64,000 bases of DNA from Topomyia yanbarensis (Eukaryota > Arthropoda > Insecta > Diptera > Culicidae), in contig NC_080670.1 of assembly GCF_030247195.1 (NCBI RefSeq), positions 163,566,080-163,630,079 on the forward strand, in the 5' to 3' direction. Below the pieces are notes generated by a model, which saw only the letters and a program-made list of their open reading frames with translations, ran no database searches and was not told the origin of the DNA. Numbering within the stretch: position 1 is the stretch's first letter; each line of letters starts with the position of its first letter. The position numbers and the translations under genes are program-made. Shown here in pieces: positions 1 through 11,927 of the stretch.

Positions 1-1115
1 GAGTACAAGAAAAAAAAGAAGTAGATCGCGAGGGCACTACTGCCACTGTGGTGAGAAATTACCGATTTGATGCGGCATATTTATATGAATTTTAATGAGA
101 GGTATTAGGACCAACAACCAGTTTCAAAAATGTTCGCGGATAACTCGGAAAGGGAAAGGCGTAACGCGTGTGTTACACAATCATGAAATTCAGTCGATAC
201 TTAATTGATTAGATCAGAAGAAAGTCATTGAACTGTTTCCAAATGCTTACATTCTCCAGACCAAAATCCACCATTTATTGTTGTGTAATCCTTTCTAATT
301 CCCATTCAGAATTGTCTTAGAACATTCCATTCTTCACCCAAGTGAAAGTGGTAGGCCCCGAAACGCCTTCGCTCTTATTCAAGAAAAAAAAACTTGTGTG
401 CCATGTTAGGAGTAGCGCAAAGCAAAACGTGACGAATTAGAAACAAGATAGAAAAGGTAACCGGGGACAGCATTCCTGTTTGATCTCGTTCGATGGGTCT
501 CATCATTGTCTGTTTCGGTGTTCCTAGTTCTTCTGTGCTGGGTCCGGTCAGATGTAGCTATTCAAGACCAAGGTCACGAAAGCTTAACTCTGTTTGTTTT
601 GCGCCGTTGGATCGTCAATGATTCGGGGTCGTTGAACGGCGTTGTTCTTTCACTTTCTATGAAAGCTTAAGTAGAGGGGGAAATCATGTTTTATAATAAA
701 ATGATTGTGGGAGATTCAGAATGAATTTCGTTTGATGATGGCGCAAATTGAAACAGTTATTATTTAGCGTGACAGATAGTTCCAATCAGGACCGTAGAGA
801 GAAAATCCAGGAACGGGGGTCCCCACCACTGTGATTATTTGACCAACTAAATGGTTAAGCTTCATTGGAAAAAATAGTTCTCTGTTATGTTTAGTGCATA
901 GAATCTTTATAGTTATGTACCAGTTTTTGTGGTTTTGTTTGTAATACAGCCTAACCAGATTTGAATAGGGTTGTTAACTTATTGAAGTTTTTTTCAATAC
1001 ATCTTCATGAGCATGATCTTGATGACCGTACAATTCGAAGATGCTACAACGTGATTGACCAGAATAAGAGAAATTTCACAGAGAATCATCGCATTGGGCT
1101 TCAATTTTTTCGATA
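1..1115. other. Unassigned AT-rich DNA
   Basis: No open frame of convincing length or recognisable motif was seen on either strand, and no inverted or tandem repeat stands out. The stretch ends at the TSD of the large hAT-like element that begins at 1124. Confidence 0.5.
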
Positions 1116-1435
1116 CCTCTTCACAGGCCCGTAGCCAGGATTTTGTTTCGGGAGGGGCTTAAAACTTGTTGCATAAATGTTTTAATTCTGGTGACTTGAG
1201 ATAGTCACTTGAAACTGAATGTAATTTTGAAAATTTCTTAGTGAAAACAGTTCCAAAACTAAGGCAATAGCCAATATGTTGTCTGATACAAGAAATGATA
1301 TAATACTTCGACGAATTCTTGCTTTTGAATTTGGTTTTTATTATTAATTTATAAGCTACCATTTTCACCGTTGGAATTTGCAAACGTGGTCTGGTGGGTG
1401 CTCCAATCATACAACTTGAAGCCAACGAAGTGAGG

Positions 1436-1625
1436 CTGTCCAGCGCAGATTCATACGATATGCGTTACGTCAATTGCCTTGGAACGATCCACTGAACCTG
1501 AACCGTACGAAGGTCGTTATCGATTATTAGGACTACACACTTTAGAAGATCGTAGACCCGCGTCGTAAACTACCTTCCTGTTCTTCTGATTAGGCAGGCA
1601 ATTTGTAGATGCGCAGAAACGGTTC
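1436..1625 (+). pseudogene. Jockey-like reverse transcriptase C-terminal remnant
   Basis: Reading across one frameshift gives AVQRRFIRYALRQLPWNDP, then YEGRYRLLGLHTLEDRR. This is the conserved block after the RT domain of Jockey-type non-LTR elements. The same block occurs at about 46.79-46.92 kb as VQRKFLRFALRHLPWNDP followed by YEDRCELISLDLLSCRR, so this is a second, much shorter copy of that family or a close relative. It lies inside the hAT-like element, so it was either captured or inserted there. It has no start codon and no RT catalytic motifs, and cannot be functional. Confidence 0.7.
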
Positions 1626-3930
1626 AACTCTTATTCAACTCAAATTTATAATAATTTTCAATTTAAATGATCATATATTAAAGACTATTTGCAGACAAGT
1701 GAGAACAACTAATTATTTATCTATTTAAGTATTCAGATTTTACACAGATCCTTTTCTTTTAAGAAAATGATACTTTTTATATCATTAGACAGGCTTATTT
1801 TTCTAGGCAATTCTTCTACTAGATTCTTGAAACAATGGCATAAGACAGACCAGTAATTTTGTTTGTTGGCATGATTTCTCTACAAAGCATAAATTAGAAC
1901 TATAGGTGTATTTACCTAGATTAAGCAAATATTAAATTTGAGCACACGAAGCTTACAGGTTTCATTTCGGAATTCATGGATTTTTGGACAATACAAAAGA
2001 GATGTTTCAATGAATTAATTTACTAAACTAGCCGGAATTTTATCTACTATGATTACTGTTATCTTGCAGTTTACGTAAATTTTGTTAAATGTAACCAGAG
2101 CTTTAAAAAATTTACATCCCTGCGTAAGCTTGAAAGAGAACCGAAATCCAATTCCTGCCCGCCGCGATGAATGAAATGTTTGGTTCGTTTCCCTCGTCAT
2201 TCATTCTTCCGACATAGCGCATTCGGGTTTGCATATGTTCGGTTTCAGAAGCTAACTGAATTTTGTTTTTATGCTAGCTCTGCGAGGGATTATTGAGCGA
2301 AAAAGCACTAGACATAGATTACGCAGCCCACTAATGCTCGAACTGTCCACATAATAACAAATGAATGCTTTGGTTGGTGAAGGAATTTATATTTCTTCTG
2401 TACTCAAACATTTGATTCTGCATGAAATTTCAGTCAGTTGGAAAGTTGAATGACCGAGGCGTTGAATCTGAATGTCAGTTTCGATAAGCAGAAATAGTTA
2501 ACTGATTTTGAAATTTCGAAGCACTGAATGTAACATTGATAACATCACTAGAATTACTCCAAACTATAAATATGAGTGAGCTGAATAATTTTAGCATCAC
2601 GCTTGCTTCCGACAAATCAAAGAAAACACATCGCACTTGCTTCTCCTGTGCCGAAGCGACTTTCTTTCAGATTTCTAAGTTTTTAAATTATTGTAATTTA
2701 TGCGATTTCTGTTAATCTTTTACAAATTTTTTTGTCAGCGGCAGTTTTCGTGATGCGAAGATGCTTGCAGTTACACTTTCTAAGTCAATTCAAACAATCT
2801 GCTCAGTAATTGGTTCGTTTTTAATTAACTCAAGTTTTTTCACAATCATCATCAAGATTGGAAGAGATGCATGACTTCTTGAAGAAATCTGTAATGCTTT
2901 TTGATTACAGGTTTGTTTTACCAAAATTTAGGAAACAATTTCAATCAACGTTGTTCCACCTACCGTTGAATTTTGTGCGGAAAACGAAGACGTAATGTGT
3001 TTTCGAAAAAGCCGTTTTTTCAAACCTAATTGAAAGGATCAGAGCGAAATTCCGAAAACACTTGTTCTGAGTGCATAGAAAAGATAGAAGAGGTTTCTTA
3101 CATCAGCTGATTCTTTTTTCCTCCTCCGTGATTTCTGATCATCTCTCATTTTAGTCCAAAACGAATAAAAAACAGGTCGTGAGACTGCTGTATACTGAAG
3201 ACATAAAATCGAAATTATTGGACTAATAGATTCAACCAGTCACAACATTTTAGTCGCAACAGTGTTGCGAACTCGCATGAACTGAACGAATTCCTCGAAT
3301 GAAAGTGAAATTAAGTGCCAATGAAAATGATGATGCGTTAAAATGACGCGAAGCAAAAACTGTCGCCTCAGCTATATCGTTCTCAGTAAATTGAAATTTT
3401 TTTTGCCTAACGCGCTTGAATGTGATATCTAGTATTTATACTAAGAGTACAGAGTGCACAGACCTAATACAGTATTTCAAATTGGGTACAATTCAAAAAC
3501 CTGTCATTTAATTTTAAAATAGAGTTGCCAATATCGAGTATTACATCTGAGTTTTGTTAAACGGGACAATCACTTGTGATGATGCGTTCACTTTTGGAGA
3601 GTTTTAGTACTCAGTCGTCCATTAAACTTCTTCTACTATTTTTTAAATAATTCATAAGTGAACTCGGCTCAATGCTTTAGCCAATCGAAACAGTGGTGTT
3701 GTTATCTAGTTATATCTATTTCCAACAATAAAAATAATAAAATGAGTTTTACTGGTTGTCCAACAGATCTCACGCAAGCTCTTAACCATTGCACGTAAAT
3801 ACCTGTTTACGAAGCAGGGAAATATTTTTTCTTCACCAACTAGTTGGTTGCAACTGCGTATAGGGGGTCGTTCATATCTATCTAGCTATTGAACACTTCC
3901 GTGTCATAATCGTGGTAGCTGTCTTTATAT

Positions 3931-4548
3931 TCACAAACATGCTTGCTTGTTGCCTTTATGAATTTCCTCAATGATTTTACTGGCTGTAGATTTTGAGATA
4001 TTGACGCAGCTTTTGCCGTTGTCAATATTACCTGAACATGTGCCACATATTTGGTAATTGTTTGTGTTCAGTGGTAAATAAATCGTAATGTGACGTTTTT
4101 TCACAGAACTGGAACGTACTAGTTTGCCTTTGATATGTGCAAAGAATACTATGTGTAATTGTACTATCGCATTATGTTTTTTACTGCATTTCTCCCATAT
4201 GTGATATGTATCTGCAAGTAAGCGGTATCCGACCTTGTAGCCGAACATTGATTATCTCACCGTCCATTTATATGAAGATCTTAATTACAGCATTGTCACA
4301 CACAACCATTAAAATTTAATGACTTTAAATCATTCGAAATCAATGATTTCGCCTGATCCAATTTGTTGAACGGTATGAGCGCAGAATACCTGAGGTGGTA
4401 GAACTCAACAAAGGTGGCTATCGTAAGAATAGCCTCCATTTTCACCTTCAGAAAATGTTCCTCATCACAAATACTCGGTCTTATGTGAATCACCACTAAT
4501 CACAGTATTTGGCCAGTGCACCACTTCTTGCTTCTGCGACTCACTCAT
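3931..4548 (-). pseudogene. Possible decayed transposase region
   Basis: Reading leftward from an ATG at 4548 (MSESQKQEVVHW...) there are several short open stretches in different frames. The longest is 105 codons (4248 to 3931), containing C-G-T-C and a later C in the segment ICGTCSGNIDNGKSC. It lies just inside the right terminus of the hAT-like element and reads inward, which is where a transposase gene could begin. No hAT-specific motif was recognised, and frameshifts separate the pieces. Chance frames in AT-rich DNA are the main alternative. Confidence 0.2.
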
Positions 4549-4829
4549 CTCGATGGATTACTAGGGCATAGTATAGTAGAAGTTTCCTTTGTTCTTCAGC
4601 CAAGGAACACAATATAAAAGTAACTTTATTTGTCGTTCGCTTCACACCGGCTGGGACAGGTTTTGGTTGTTGGAAACAGGAATCTTCTAACTTTATCTCA
4701 AACCAGACGAGCTACAAGCTAATAATAATGTTTTTGAAATAATGTTTTTGAAATTTATTTTCAAAACATTTCGGGGGGGCTTTGGCCCCCTAGCCCCCCC
4801 CCCCCTCTAGCTACGTGCCTGCCTCTTCA

Positions 4830-6480
4830 AAAAAGAAAACATTTGATTTGGTCGATTACTGCAAGAATTAAATAAAGTTTAAAAAAATTAAAGAATAAAA
4901 GTTGAACAAGGTAGAAATGGAGAAAAAATACGTGAATAAAACAACAGCATGAATGTTAACAAAATTAAAGTACTTATGCATCTGTAGCCCAATCCCGCTT
5001 TTGGCGAGTTATTCAAATATTCAAATCTCGATTGGATATTGCCACTACGAAAACCACTTCGTAACATTCCCATCTTTTATACGATTGTGGAAAATGCGAA
5101 AAAAAAATATTTTGTACATTTTGTGAAATGGATGCAAAAATAAAAACAATATTGGTAAGTTGCTAACTGATAGTTCATTGTCGCTATGAAATTTTGTTGT
5201 GAACTTACTGGAAATTACTCACAAATCGTCAAATGGCGGTGTTGGAAATTTTTGGGAATTAGATGTAAAAGCTGTGGCTTTTCGGTTTTCTCATAACAAA
5301 AGCAATCTGCAATAGCTTCTTTAAGAAAAATAAAATTTTGGAGAGCGGAGAGTTAAAAAAGGAAAGGAATTGAAAAAAAATGTTCCATATAAAGAAATCA
5401 GTCAAAATGGAGATATATAAGAAATAGAAAGCCTTATCTAAGCTTAGAGACATGGAAAATCGGAGACATGGAATAGTTCAAAATGATTAAAATGATTAGA
5501 AGAGAAAATAACAAAACCTGATTCAATGAAAATGAAGAATAGAGATAACGATAAAAATAATGAAAAAAAATGCAAAACGCGGTATAAAACTAGAAAAACT
5601 AACTGCACTAATTTATATAACACTGAAAAATTAAGCTAGAATGTTACGCACCATGTTTTGACTGAAGAAAAAAATCTTTCGAAGAATTTGTTTTCTTGAT
5701 GGGGGGGGGGGGGGGGTGTTAGAGAAATTTGTGATAATTTGTCACATGGTGGGAGGGGGAGTCGATTTTGAGCAATGTTTGCATTACGTAATTTATGAAT
5801 GATCCCTTGTACGCAGTTCTATCTAACTCAGGTTGATTTCAACTATGCACATAGGGTCAATTATCCTAAAGTTAAAACCTCTCTAATCGAAACGAAAAAA
5901 ATATTTACAATAAGGAAACTGAAGTTTTTTAAACTGCTAAACCAAAATAAATAAATAAGAAATAGTGAGATGTGTAAAAATTTATAAAATTAGAGAAATG
6001 AAAGTAACAAAAACAAAAATAGAAAAATATGGAACATAAAAACAACACATCACAAAACGAATAATTAAAAAAAAATAGAATGGAATTCGTGGGAAAATAA
6101 AAAATAGGGCGAACAAAAAAGATAAATAAGTAGAAAAGTGGGGGAAATTCAAAATAGTTTAGGTAGAAAAAAGGAAAAGAATGAAATGAAAAAATAGTAA
6201 CAAAAATGGAAGAGAGTTTTAAAATATGGGAGAAAGCTAAATACTTAAGAAAATCTAAAAACTTGTGGAAATCAAAGTGAAATAAGCACATAGACGATGA
6301 AAAAATTAACAAACCAAATGTAAAAACCCCCACTTCATGTAGTTACAAATGTCGAAGTAAACTGAGATGCCAAATTTAATATCTTGACGGTAACAACAAA
6401 AATGTCCCCTAATGGCAAGACGTTTAATACTATAGCGGCTCCAACGAAAAATTCCCAAAACGGTAAAATCAACACATTCA
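4830..6480. other. A-rich, purine-biased intergenic DNA
   Basis: The plus strand is dominated by runs such as GAAAAAAAATG and AAAATAGAAAAAT over about 1.4 kb, with a run of 17 or so G at about 5700-5716. The complementary ORFs, rich in Phe, Tyr and Leu, are by-products of this composition. No gene is seen. T-rich DNA of similar texture occurs at 23.75-24.13 kb. Confidence 0.55.
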
Positions 6481-6483
6481 AAA

Positions 6484-6580
6484 CATACGTTAGGCATAAT
6501 GGATGATGGACATAATGGACGATTGGCATAATGTACGTTAGGCATAATATACGTTAGGCATAATGGACGATAGGCATAAT
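6484..6580 (+). repeat. GGCATAATGGACG short tandem array (left)
   Basis: Five or six degenerate units of the type ACGTTAGGCATAATGG follow one another. A matching array in the reverse orientation lies at 8378-8480. The two arrays face each other across the mariner remnant and the TTAA-flanked MITE, like the subterminal repeats of a DNA transposon. Confidence 0.7.
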
Positions 6581-6860
6581 TCACAAAAAAATAAAAAAAT
6601 AATCGCAAGGCTTTCGTTATTATAGAGATTTCAACCTTACGCTGTTTTCTGGGTTGGAAAAATACGCTTGTCTATACCATACCCTCTTATAACTAAAACA
6701 AGAAAGTATAAGTGAACAGTTTTGGTACAAGCACCTTCCAAGCCTTTTAGATATACATATTACCAATTGTATGCAAATATTTAAAAAGGAAAAATAATGA
6801 ACAAACATTACGTTTTGGAACCAATGGAAAATTGCAGTGTTATGGACAGTATCAGCATTA

Positions 6861-7545
6861 AAGGGCGAACACGAAATTATTGCGACACATTAAACAGGGC
6901 ATAACTTTTTTACCATTGGGTAAAAATCAACCAAATTTTGCACACTTTCTCATTGATGTGTATTGTTTACATGCTGTCAAACTCGAAGTCGTGTTTTTCG
7001 ATTCAACGAAAATGGAGGTGAACCAACGCGAGTCGAGAGAACAAATTCATTCCAAACACCTGGAATTTCCTGACCTGTTGCACCGGCAGTGGGGAAAAAT
7101 GTTGAACATTCACCATTCAACCGTCTCCAGAGTGTCGAAGCGGTTCTAGGAGCTGTTGACGTTGGACCACGGCGAAGGAGCTGGAAGAAAACCGGGACCG
7201 GAAAACAAAAAGACGGAGGGAAAGGTGATGCGGATGATTAAAGCAAATCCCAACGTCTCAAGCCGTGATTTAGCTAAAAAGATCGGCATGTCGCAGAGCT
7301 ACGTCCAGAATGTAAAGAAGAGAGCTGGACTACATACATACAAGGTACAGAACTTCCCAAACCGCGATGAGCGGTAACAATCGACGGCTAAAACTCGGGC
7401 ACGGAAGCTCTACGAGAAGATGCTGACAAAATATGGCTGCTGTGTGATGGACGACGAAACGTACACTCAAGTTTATATAAAAGCCAATTTTAAGCCAATT
7501 TAAGTGTATATAAAAGCCAATTTTAAGCAAATTCCGGGGTTGGAT
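6861..7545 (+). mobile_element. Tc1/mariner-type element, 3'-truncated
   Basis: The left end AAAGGGCGAACACGAAATTA directly follows a TTA and looks like a Tc1/mariner terminal repeat. It is followed about 150 bp later by the transposase reading frame. Homology stops near 7545, just before the TTAA that flanks the next MITE, so the right terminus and the catalytic C-terminal half are lost. A local duplication of about 40 bp (GTATATAAAAGCCAATTTTA) lies at the break point, around 7470-7535. The element is likely related to the mosquito ITmD37E group, but the spacing of the catalytic triad cannot be read here. Confidence 0.75.
7012..7501 (+). pseudogene. Tc1/mariner transposase, N-terminal part, broken
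   Basis: The start is probably the ATG at 7012 (MEVNQRESREQI). One frame, interrupted by stops at 7147-7149 (TAG) and 7375-7377 (TAA), gives two helix-turn-helix blocks. They are NIHHSTVSRVSKRF at about residues 30-45 and SSRDLAKKIGMSQSYVQNVK at about residues 80-100. Between them is a basic GRKP linker (GAGRKPGPENKKTEGK), which is typical of Tc1 proteins. After the second stop the frame continues to CCVMDDETY, the segment carrying the first catalytic aspartate. The second Asp and the final acidic residue are missing. The protein would have bound terminal repeats and cut DNA in the nucleus, but this copy is dead. Confidence 0.85.
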
Positions 7546-7559
7546 CTAATATAAGTTAA

Positions 7560-8039
7560 CTCTTTCATTACCAACTTATTTCTAGCGTTCATAGGGTTCA
7601 AGAAACACGCGAAACCCGTTTTGATATATGCTTCTTTCGCAGTGCTGGAAGCTGCTCAATGTTTACCTTCCGATGCTCAATACAATTCTCCTAGCAAATT
7701 TTCAATATTCTATATGCTAGGAAAAGATAATCGAAGACGGTTCAAATTGATACGTTGATAGCATTTTTCAATAATAATGAGAAATAACGAAGATATATCA
7801 AAAATTCTTTTATCAACGCTAACTGAAAATATCTCTGGTAGCACTGCTCCAGCGGAGTTCTATCGGACTAATAGCAATAACTTCTCTAGGGACAATAATT
7901 ATAACTTTTAGCGCTTAAATGAGAGATAATAGTCCCAGTTACTAATGTTACTTCTTTGAGTGAGTAAATTCTGCTTAAATCAAAAGTTGGAGCTATTTTA
8001 AAAAAGTTGTTGGTAATAAACAACATGGGCATGACAGGA
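7560..8039. mobile_element. piggyBac-type MITE, copy 1 (TTAA TSD)
   Basis: This is a 480-bp non-coding element flanked on both sides by TTAA (7556-7559 and 8040-8043). Its left end is CTCTTTCATTACCAACTT. Its right end, reverse-complemented, is TCCTGTCATGCCCATGTTGT, a weak terminal inverted repeat. A clearly homologous copy in the same orientation lies at 35526-36044, also flanked by TTAA. A TTAA target is the hallmark of piggyBac-like transposases, which no longer exist in this window. Confidence 0.75.
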
Positions 8040-8377
8040 TTAATGTGCGTTATTTATACACTAATGCAAATGAGACTGATTTTAAACAAGAGTGTTTATT
8101 TTGGATATGTGCAATTTATCGGTTGTCGCCGAGAAATTAGCGCAGGCTGAGTTTCCGCATGCCAAGCATTCGTTCTGCATCTTTTATTTGAGTGAAGATT
8201 TCTTCAAGTATATACAATAGAATAAAATGTTGATCGAATCTGATAAGCTTCATTGTAATTCTAAAACATCAAAAAATTTCAAACATTTGGGCTCTTACCG
8301 CCCGAGGCCGGCGCCGCCAAACAGCGATTACAGTGATACCTCAATTTGATAATACAGTGATACCTCAATATGATAAT

Positions 8378-8480
8378 TTATGCCTAACGTCCATTATGCC
8401 AAACTTATATTATGCCTAACGTCCATTATGTCTAACGTACGTATGCAAAACATCCGTATGCCTAACGTATTTATGCCTAA
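8378..8480 (-). repeat. GGCATAATGGACG short tandem array (right, inverted)
   Basis: On the plus strand the units read TTATGCCTAACGTCCATTA, the reverse complement of the array at 6484-6580. Just upstream (about 8329-8376) a unit of about 23 bp, TACAGTGATACCTCAAT, is repeated twice in tandem. Confidence 0.68.
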
Positions 8481-8489
8481 TGGAGTACA

Positions 8490-11230
8490 TCCCCTACCGA
8501 GTAAAACATGCGTAATTCCTGCTGATTTTTGTCAATATTAGGGCACGAATAGATCGAAGACCTTTGATCGGAAGGATGACCGGAATTGCTTCAAAAGGTT
8601 ACCAATGAGTAGCAGACATTTGAATTGATTATGCTAGATGTTTCAATACCTGTACTACTCATGGGCAGTAATGGTTCTATGTACGGAGCTCTACCCCAGA
8701 ATAAGGTGGTGGTACCAAGGATGCTGAGGATAGCTGGAATCTCAGCTAGTAGAGCGTAAAATTGGTATTTTTAGATCAATTTTCCCGTTAGCAGCCTTAG
8801 TAAACTCAAAATCATTAGTAAATAAATAAAGATTTCGACTGTTATGGTGTATATAAAATTTCTTTTAACGGCTTTGTCAGTCAGTCTTTTGATAAATAAT
8901 AGAACAATGTGTCCGACGTTTCGATGCTTTTTGGCATCATCTTCAGGGGAAACCAGTTTATAATGTCGTTAAACGTTAACGTTTAATCTTTATACATTAA
9001 ATACTCTAAGTTCACAAATCTAATTGAAATAGCACATTAAAAAAACAAAAATGCGCTTCGATTATTTATCACATTTTAGGGAGAAATTCTTTGCGTAGAA
9101 ATCCAAAATTGCTGCAAATTCAAAATTTTCAAAGAAACAAGCTGTCATGATGCACAAGATATTAACATTTCAATTTTGATTTAATTTTTAATCAAATTAG
9201 TTGACGAAATAATACTTGTCGGAATTACAGTCTATGTTCAAAATCTGGGCCCCCTTCAGAACTCCTGGCTCTAGGGGAAACACCCCGTCGTATTTTTCGA
9301 TTCAGTCGTACGGATACAAGTTGTCCATTTAATATTAGCCGCTGATAGGGCTTCGCATCATCTTTTTCCGACTGAGATGAAACAAAGCCGCCTGTTCCAG
9401 TTCCTCAGTAGAAAAATTTGTTCGCTGTCCAATAAGTTCGCGCTAGTTAATGCGTAAAACTCGCAACCCCGCGCCCTTTTCCTCTTTTTCAATGTAACTT
9501 TAATACTAACAGAAAACGTCTGCAGTAAGTATGGCACAGTAGTGCCAGCATACAATGCAAGGAATGTTTCAGTGGCGGCAAGCATTCATCTTTTGACAGA
9601 ATTCGGCTCGCTTTGAGTACGTGAGAGTTCAAACTAAGCCCGGCCGATTTGAGCAAAACTTGTGCGAATGCGATGTCCAAACATCGGTACCCCCAAGCAC
9701 CGAATTTAGTATAATTAAATTTGCAATTAAAATCTATTTAACTTCGTTTTGAAATCGATGGAAAAGTCAGTTCAACGGCGACCGCTTGGTACAAGGCCGA
9801 GAGATGCGATCTGCCAACTCGGGCATATGGGATTTCAATCATGTTTAGCTGTCAATTGCATCGATCGAAACCCTGCAGCGGTGGCATCTGCACCAGGCTG
9901 ACGTTTAGATCGCAAGTGTCTGATTACAGCGACTTTGATGTTTCGAAAGACTTGCAAACTTCAATTTTTATTTTTCCCAGGATGCCACATTTTCATGGCA
10001 CCGAATATTTAAACAAAAACACCTTTTTTCGACTAGCAAGTCTTCCACAACCCTTTGAGTTATCGACAGTATAGACGCTGTTGCGCTGAGATTCTCAACT
10101 ATGTGTGCGTTAACTACATTAACATTATGTAAAGAAGTAGTGCAACGGCCACCATAATTATTAAAATAAATATTGAACATTTACAGTGTCGTTAATTAAC
10201 AATCAATGACTCATATGAAATCTTTATTTTGATCTGGTCCGACGAGACATTTTACATTTGGCACACATAATTAAGCGTCTTTCATCTATCTATCCAGGCT
10301 GGTGTGTTAAATTTAGAAAAAGAGCAAATGGGTCTGTAGTATAGTTGTGCAACATAAACCTTTCGAAAAACCTTACAGATCTCGTGATGCAAACAGTGCA
10401 AGCAAAATATGGCAAAGCAATCGGCAAATCAGACCGCAGTGATCTCTTTTTGATGGACGTGTGCCTTGGTCAAAAAGCATCACGCGTCATTCCGAGATGC
10501 TCCGGACCCCACAACGAGGGTATACGCACGATACAACTGACACGACTAATCACTCAATCTTTGTGGATGAATGACTCTTAAGAGGGACTTATTTTGTGGG
10601 TTTAATAAACAAAGCGGCATAACTCTGGACTGATGTCAAAGTAGCCACCCACTTGCGTGCCTTTTGGAGGGCACTTTCGATGCTCATTAAGTCGATGAGT
10701 CTTTAAGAGAAACTGCAAGCTGGGTTTCGGGTCTAAACAAGATATTGTGAAGTGTAAGTAGCATATGCTTCTTCACTTGATTACTAAACTCTGTTCATCT
10801 CTATCTGAAGATTTGACTCCGGAATAACTTAAGCCATGTTCCACCATCTTAGCTGACCTAGTTGTCTGACATCACCCAGCTCCCTAAAGCCGAGAGCGTG
10901 TAACGTACACAATGTTGTTTGCCTGGTCACATTCTGCCAACACAACTGCCGTTACGATGTCATGATGCCCATCCTTGCTTACATATTAAAAGCTGCCGAA
11001 CGATCCACCCAAACAACACTTGCATGTTAGGTAACCAACTTTCTTTCAACTCTTGAACTTTTCGCCAAACCCCAAAGTGCATTTACACCCGACGCGATGC
11101 AACCGTCCGGCTGAGATGGCACTGCAGTTTTCGCTTGGAAGCGATTTTACAACAGCCAGCTATTTAAAGAAGCTACTTTTATAAAGCCCCTCGAGGGTTC
11201 GGACTACCCGCGGTCCCGATCCTCTCCTCG
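8490..11230. other. Unassigned DNA, mixed composition
   Basis: Only short frames occur and none matches a family I recognise. GC content rises in parts of 9.3-9.9 kb and 10.8-11.2 kb, which may be low-copy sequence. The segment around 8880-8960 (GTCCGACGTTTCGATGC) resembles the end of a dispersed insect repeat, but I could not pair it with a second end. Confidence 0.4.
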
Positions 11231-11235
11231 CTTAC

Positions 11236-11295
11236 CCCGAGTTGGGCAGCAAACAGCTGCGCAAAAAGTAAAACAATCCCAGCCAATGATGGCAT
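11236..11295 (-). CDS. Candidate signal-peptide first exon (hypothetical)
   Basis: On the minus strand an ATG at 11295 opens a 20-codon stretch starting MPSLAG, followed by a hydrophobic core (IVLLFAQLFAA) and ending QLG. It runs straight into GTAAGC (GT at 11235-11234), a good splice-donor sequence in phase 0. An upstream in-frame ATG at 11373 would add a second apolar segment (MHISFIAPLAAPLW). A signal peptide ending at a consensus donor is what the first coding exon of a secreted or membrane protein looks like. No downstream exon was identified, and hydrophobic runs beside a GTAAGC arise by chance. Confidence 0.3.
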
Positions 11296-11927
11296 CGATG
11301 GACGCAGATTCGACCTGTGCCGGTACACTAACCACAACGGCGCAGCCAGCGGTGCTATAAATGAAATATGCACCTCATCTTAATTCCCCGTTGCCGATGA
11401 CTATTTCTTTACTTTGGCATTCAGATACAGAGAAAGAGCGGAGGTAGCCAAAGTACCATGACAGTAAACGGTCGGGGAGTCAATGGTGATGACACCCGGA
11501 CAATGTCCAATTATTTTCACGTACCGTTTACCAGTAGTCCAACTAGGTCGCATCGCTAAGTATAGCCTGATGACTAAACAGATTGCTATAAGGCTAATGC
11601 CACAGATTTTTGGATTGAACATATAAATGAAAATACTCAATGCAACCGGTTTACAAAATTCTACAATTACCGTAGGCTTCTGGTACCTAATGGCTCCTTA
11701 ATTTAAACCACCGTCGTAAATTTCTAAACTAAAGCAACCAGAAGATACCCGACTAGAAGCTCACAACAATTTATCAAAGCTATATCTCGTATTGATACTT
11801 GTTATATTTTTTTGTTATTTCAACTCCTATTGAGACCAACTTTAGTACACAGTTTGAAACGAAAATTGCATTCTGTTATAATTTTGTTATTTCATTCTGA
11901 TCGGGTAAGAGCTCTAGTGCGTGATGT

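Larger units (their letters stand above)
1124..4821. mobile_element. hAT-like DNA transposon, 3.7 kb, degenerate
   Basis: The left end reads CAGGCCCGTAGCCAG and the right end, reverse-complemented, reads CAGGCACGTAGCTAG. They form an imperfect terminal inverted repeat followed inside by G/C homopolymer-rich DNA. The 8-bp sequence CCTCTTCA lies directly outside both ends (1116-1123 and 4822-4829), as expected for a hAT TSD. CAG...CTG termini with an 8-bp TSD are typical of hAT elements. No intact transposase is present. A Jockey-like reverse transcriptase scrap sits near the left end, and broken minus-strand frames lie near the right end. The element is probably long dead, because its interior has no long ORF, although the TSD is still perfect. 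The superfamily assignment is inferred from termini and TSD length only. Confidence 0.72.

Noticed and set aside
5700..5716. Long G homopolymer, also C run at 4790-4805 and G run near 23201
   Set aside because: Homopolymers are common in transposon termini and intergenic DNA. No G-quadruplex spacing of note.
5929..6333. 134-codon minus-strand frame rich in Phe, Tyr and Leu
   Set aside because: It is the complement of low-complexity A-rich DNA. No motif, and the residue composition follows the base bias.
11401..11640. 79-codon minus-strand frame with one apolar segment, briefly considered as a tetraspanin-like piece
   Set aside because: The match was only a hydrophobic run and a few residues. 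No CCG motif or second exon was found.
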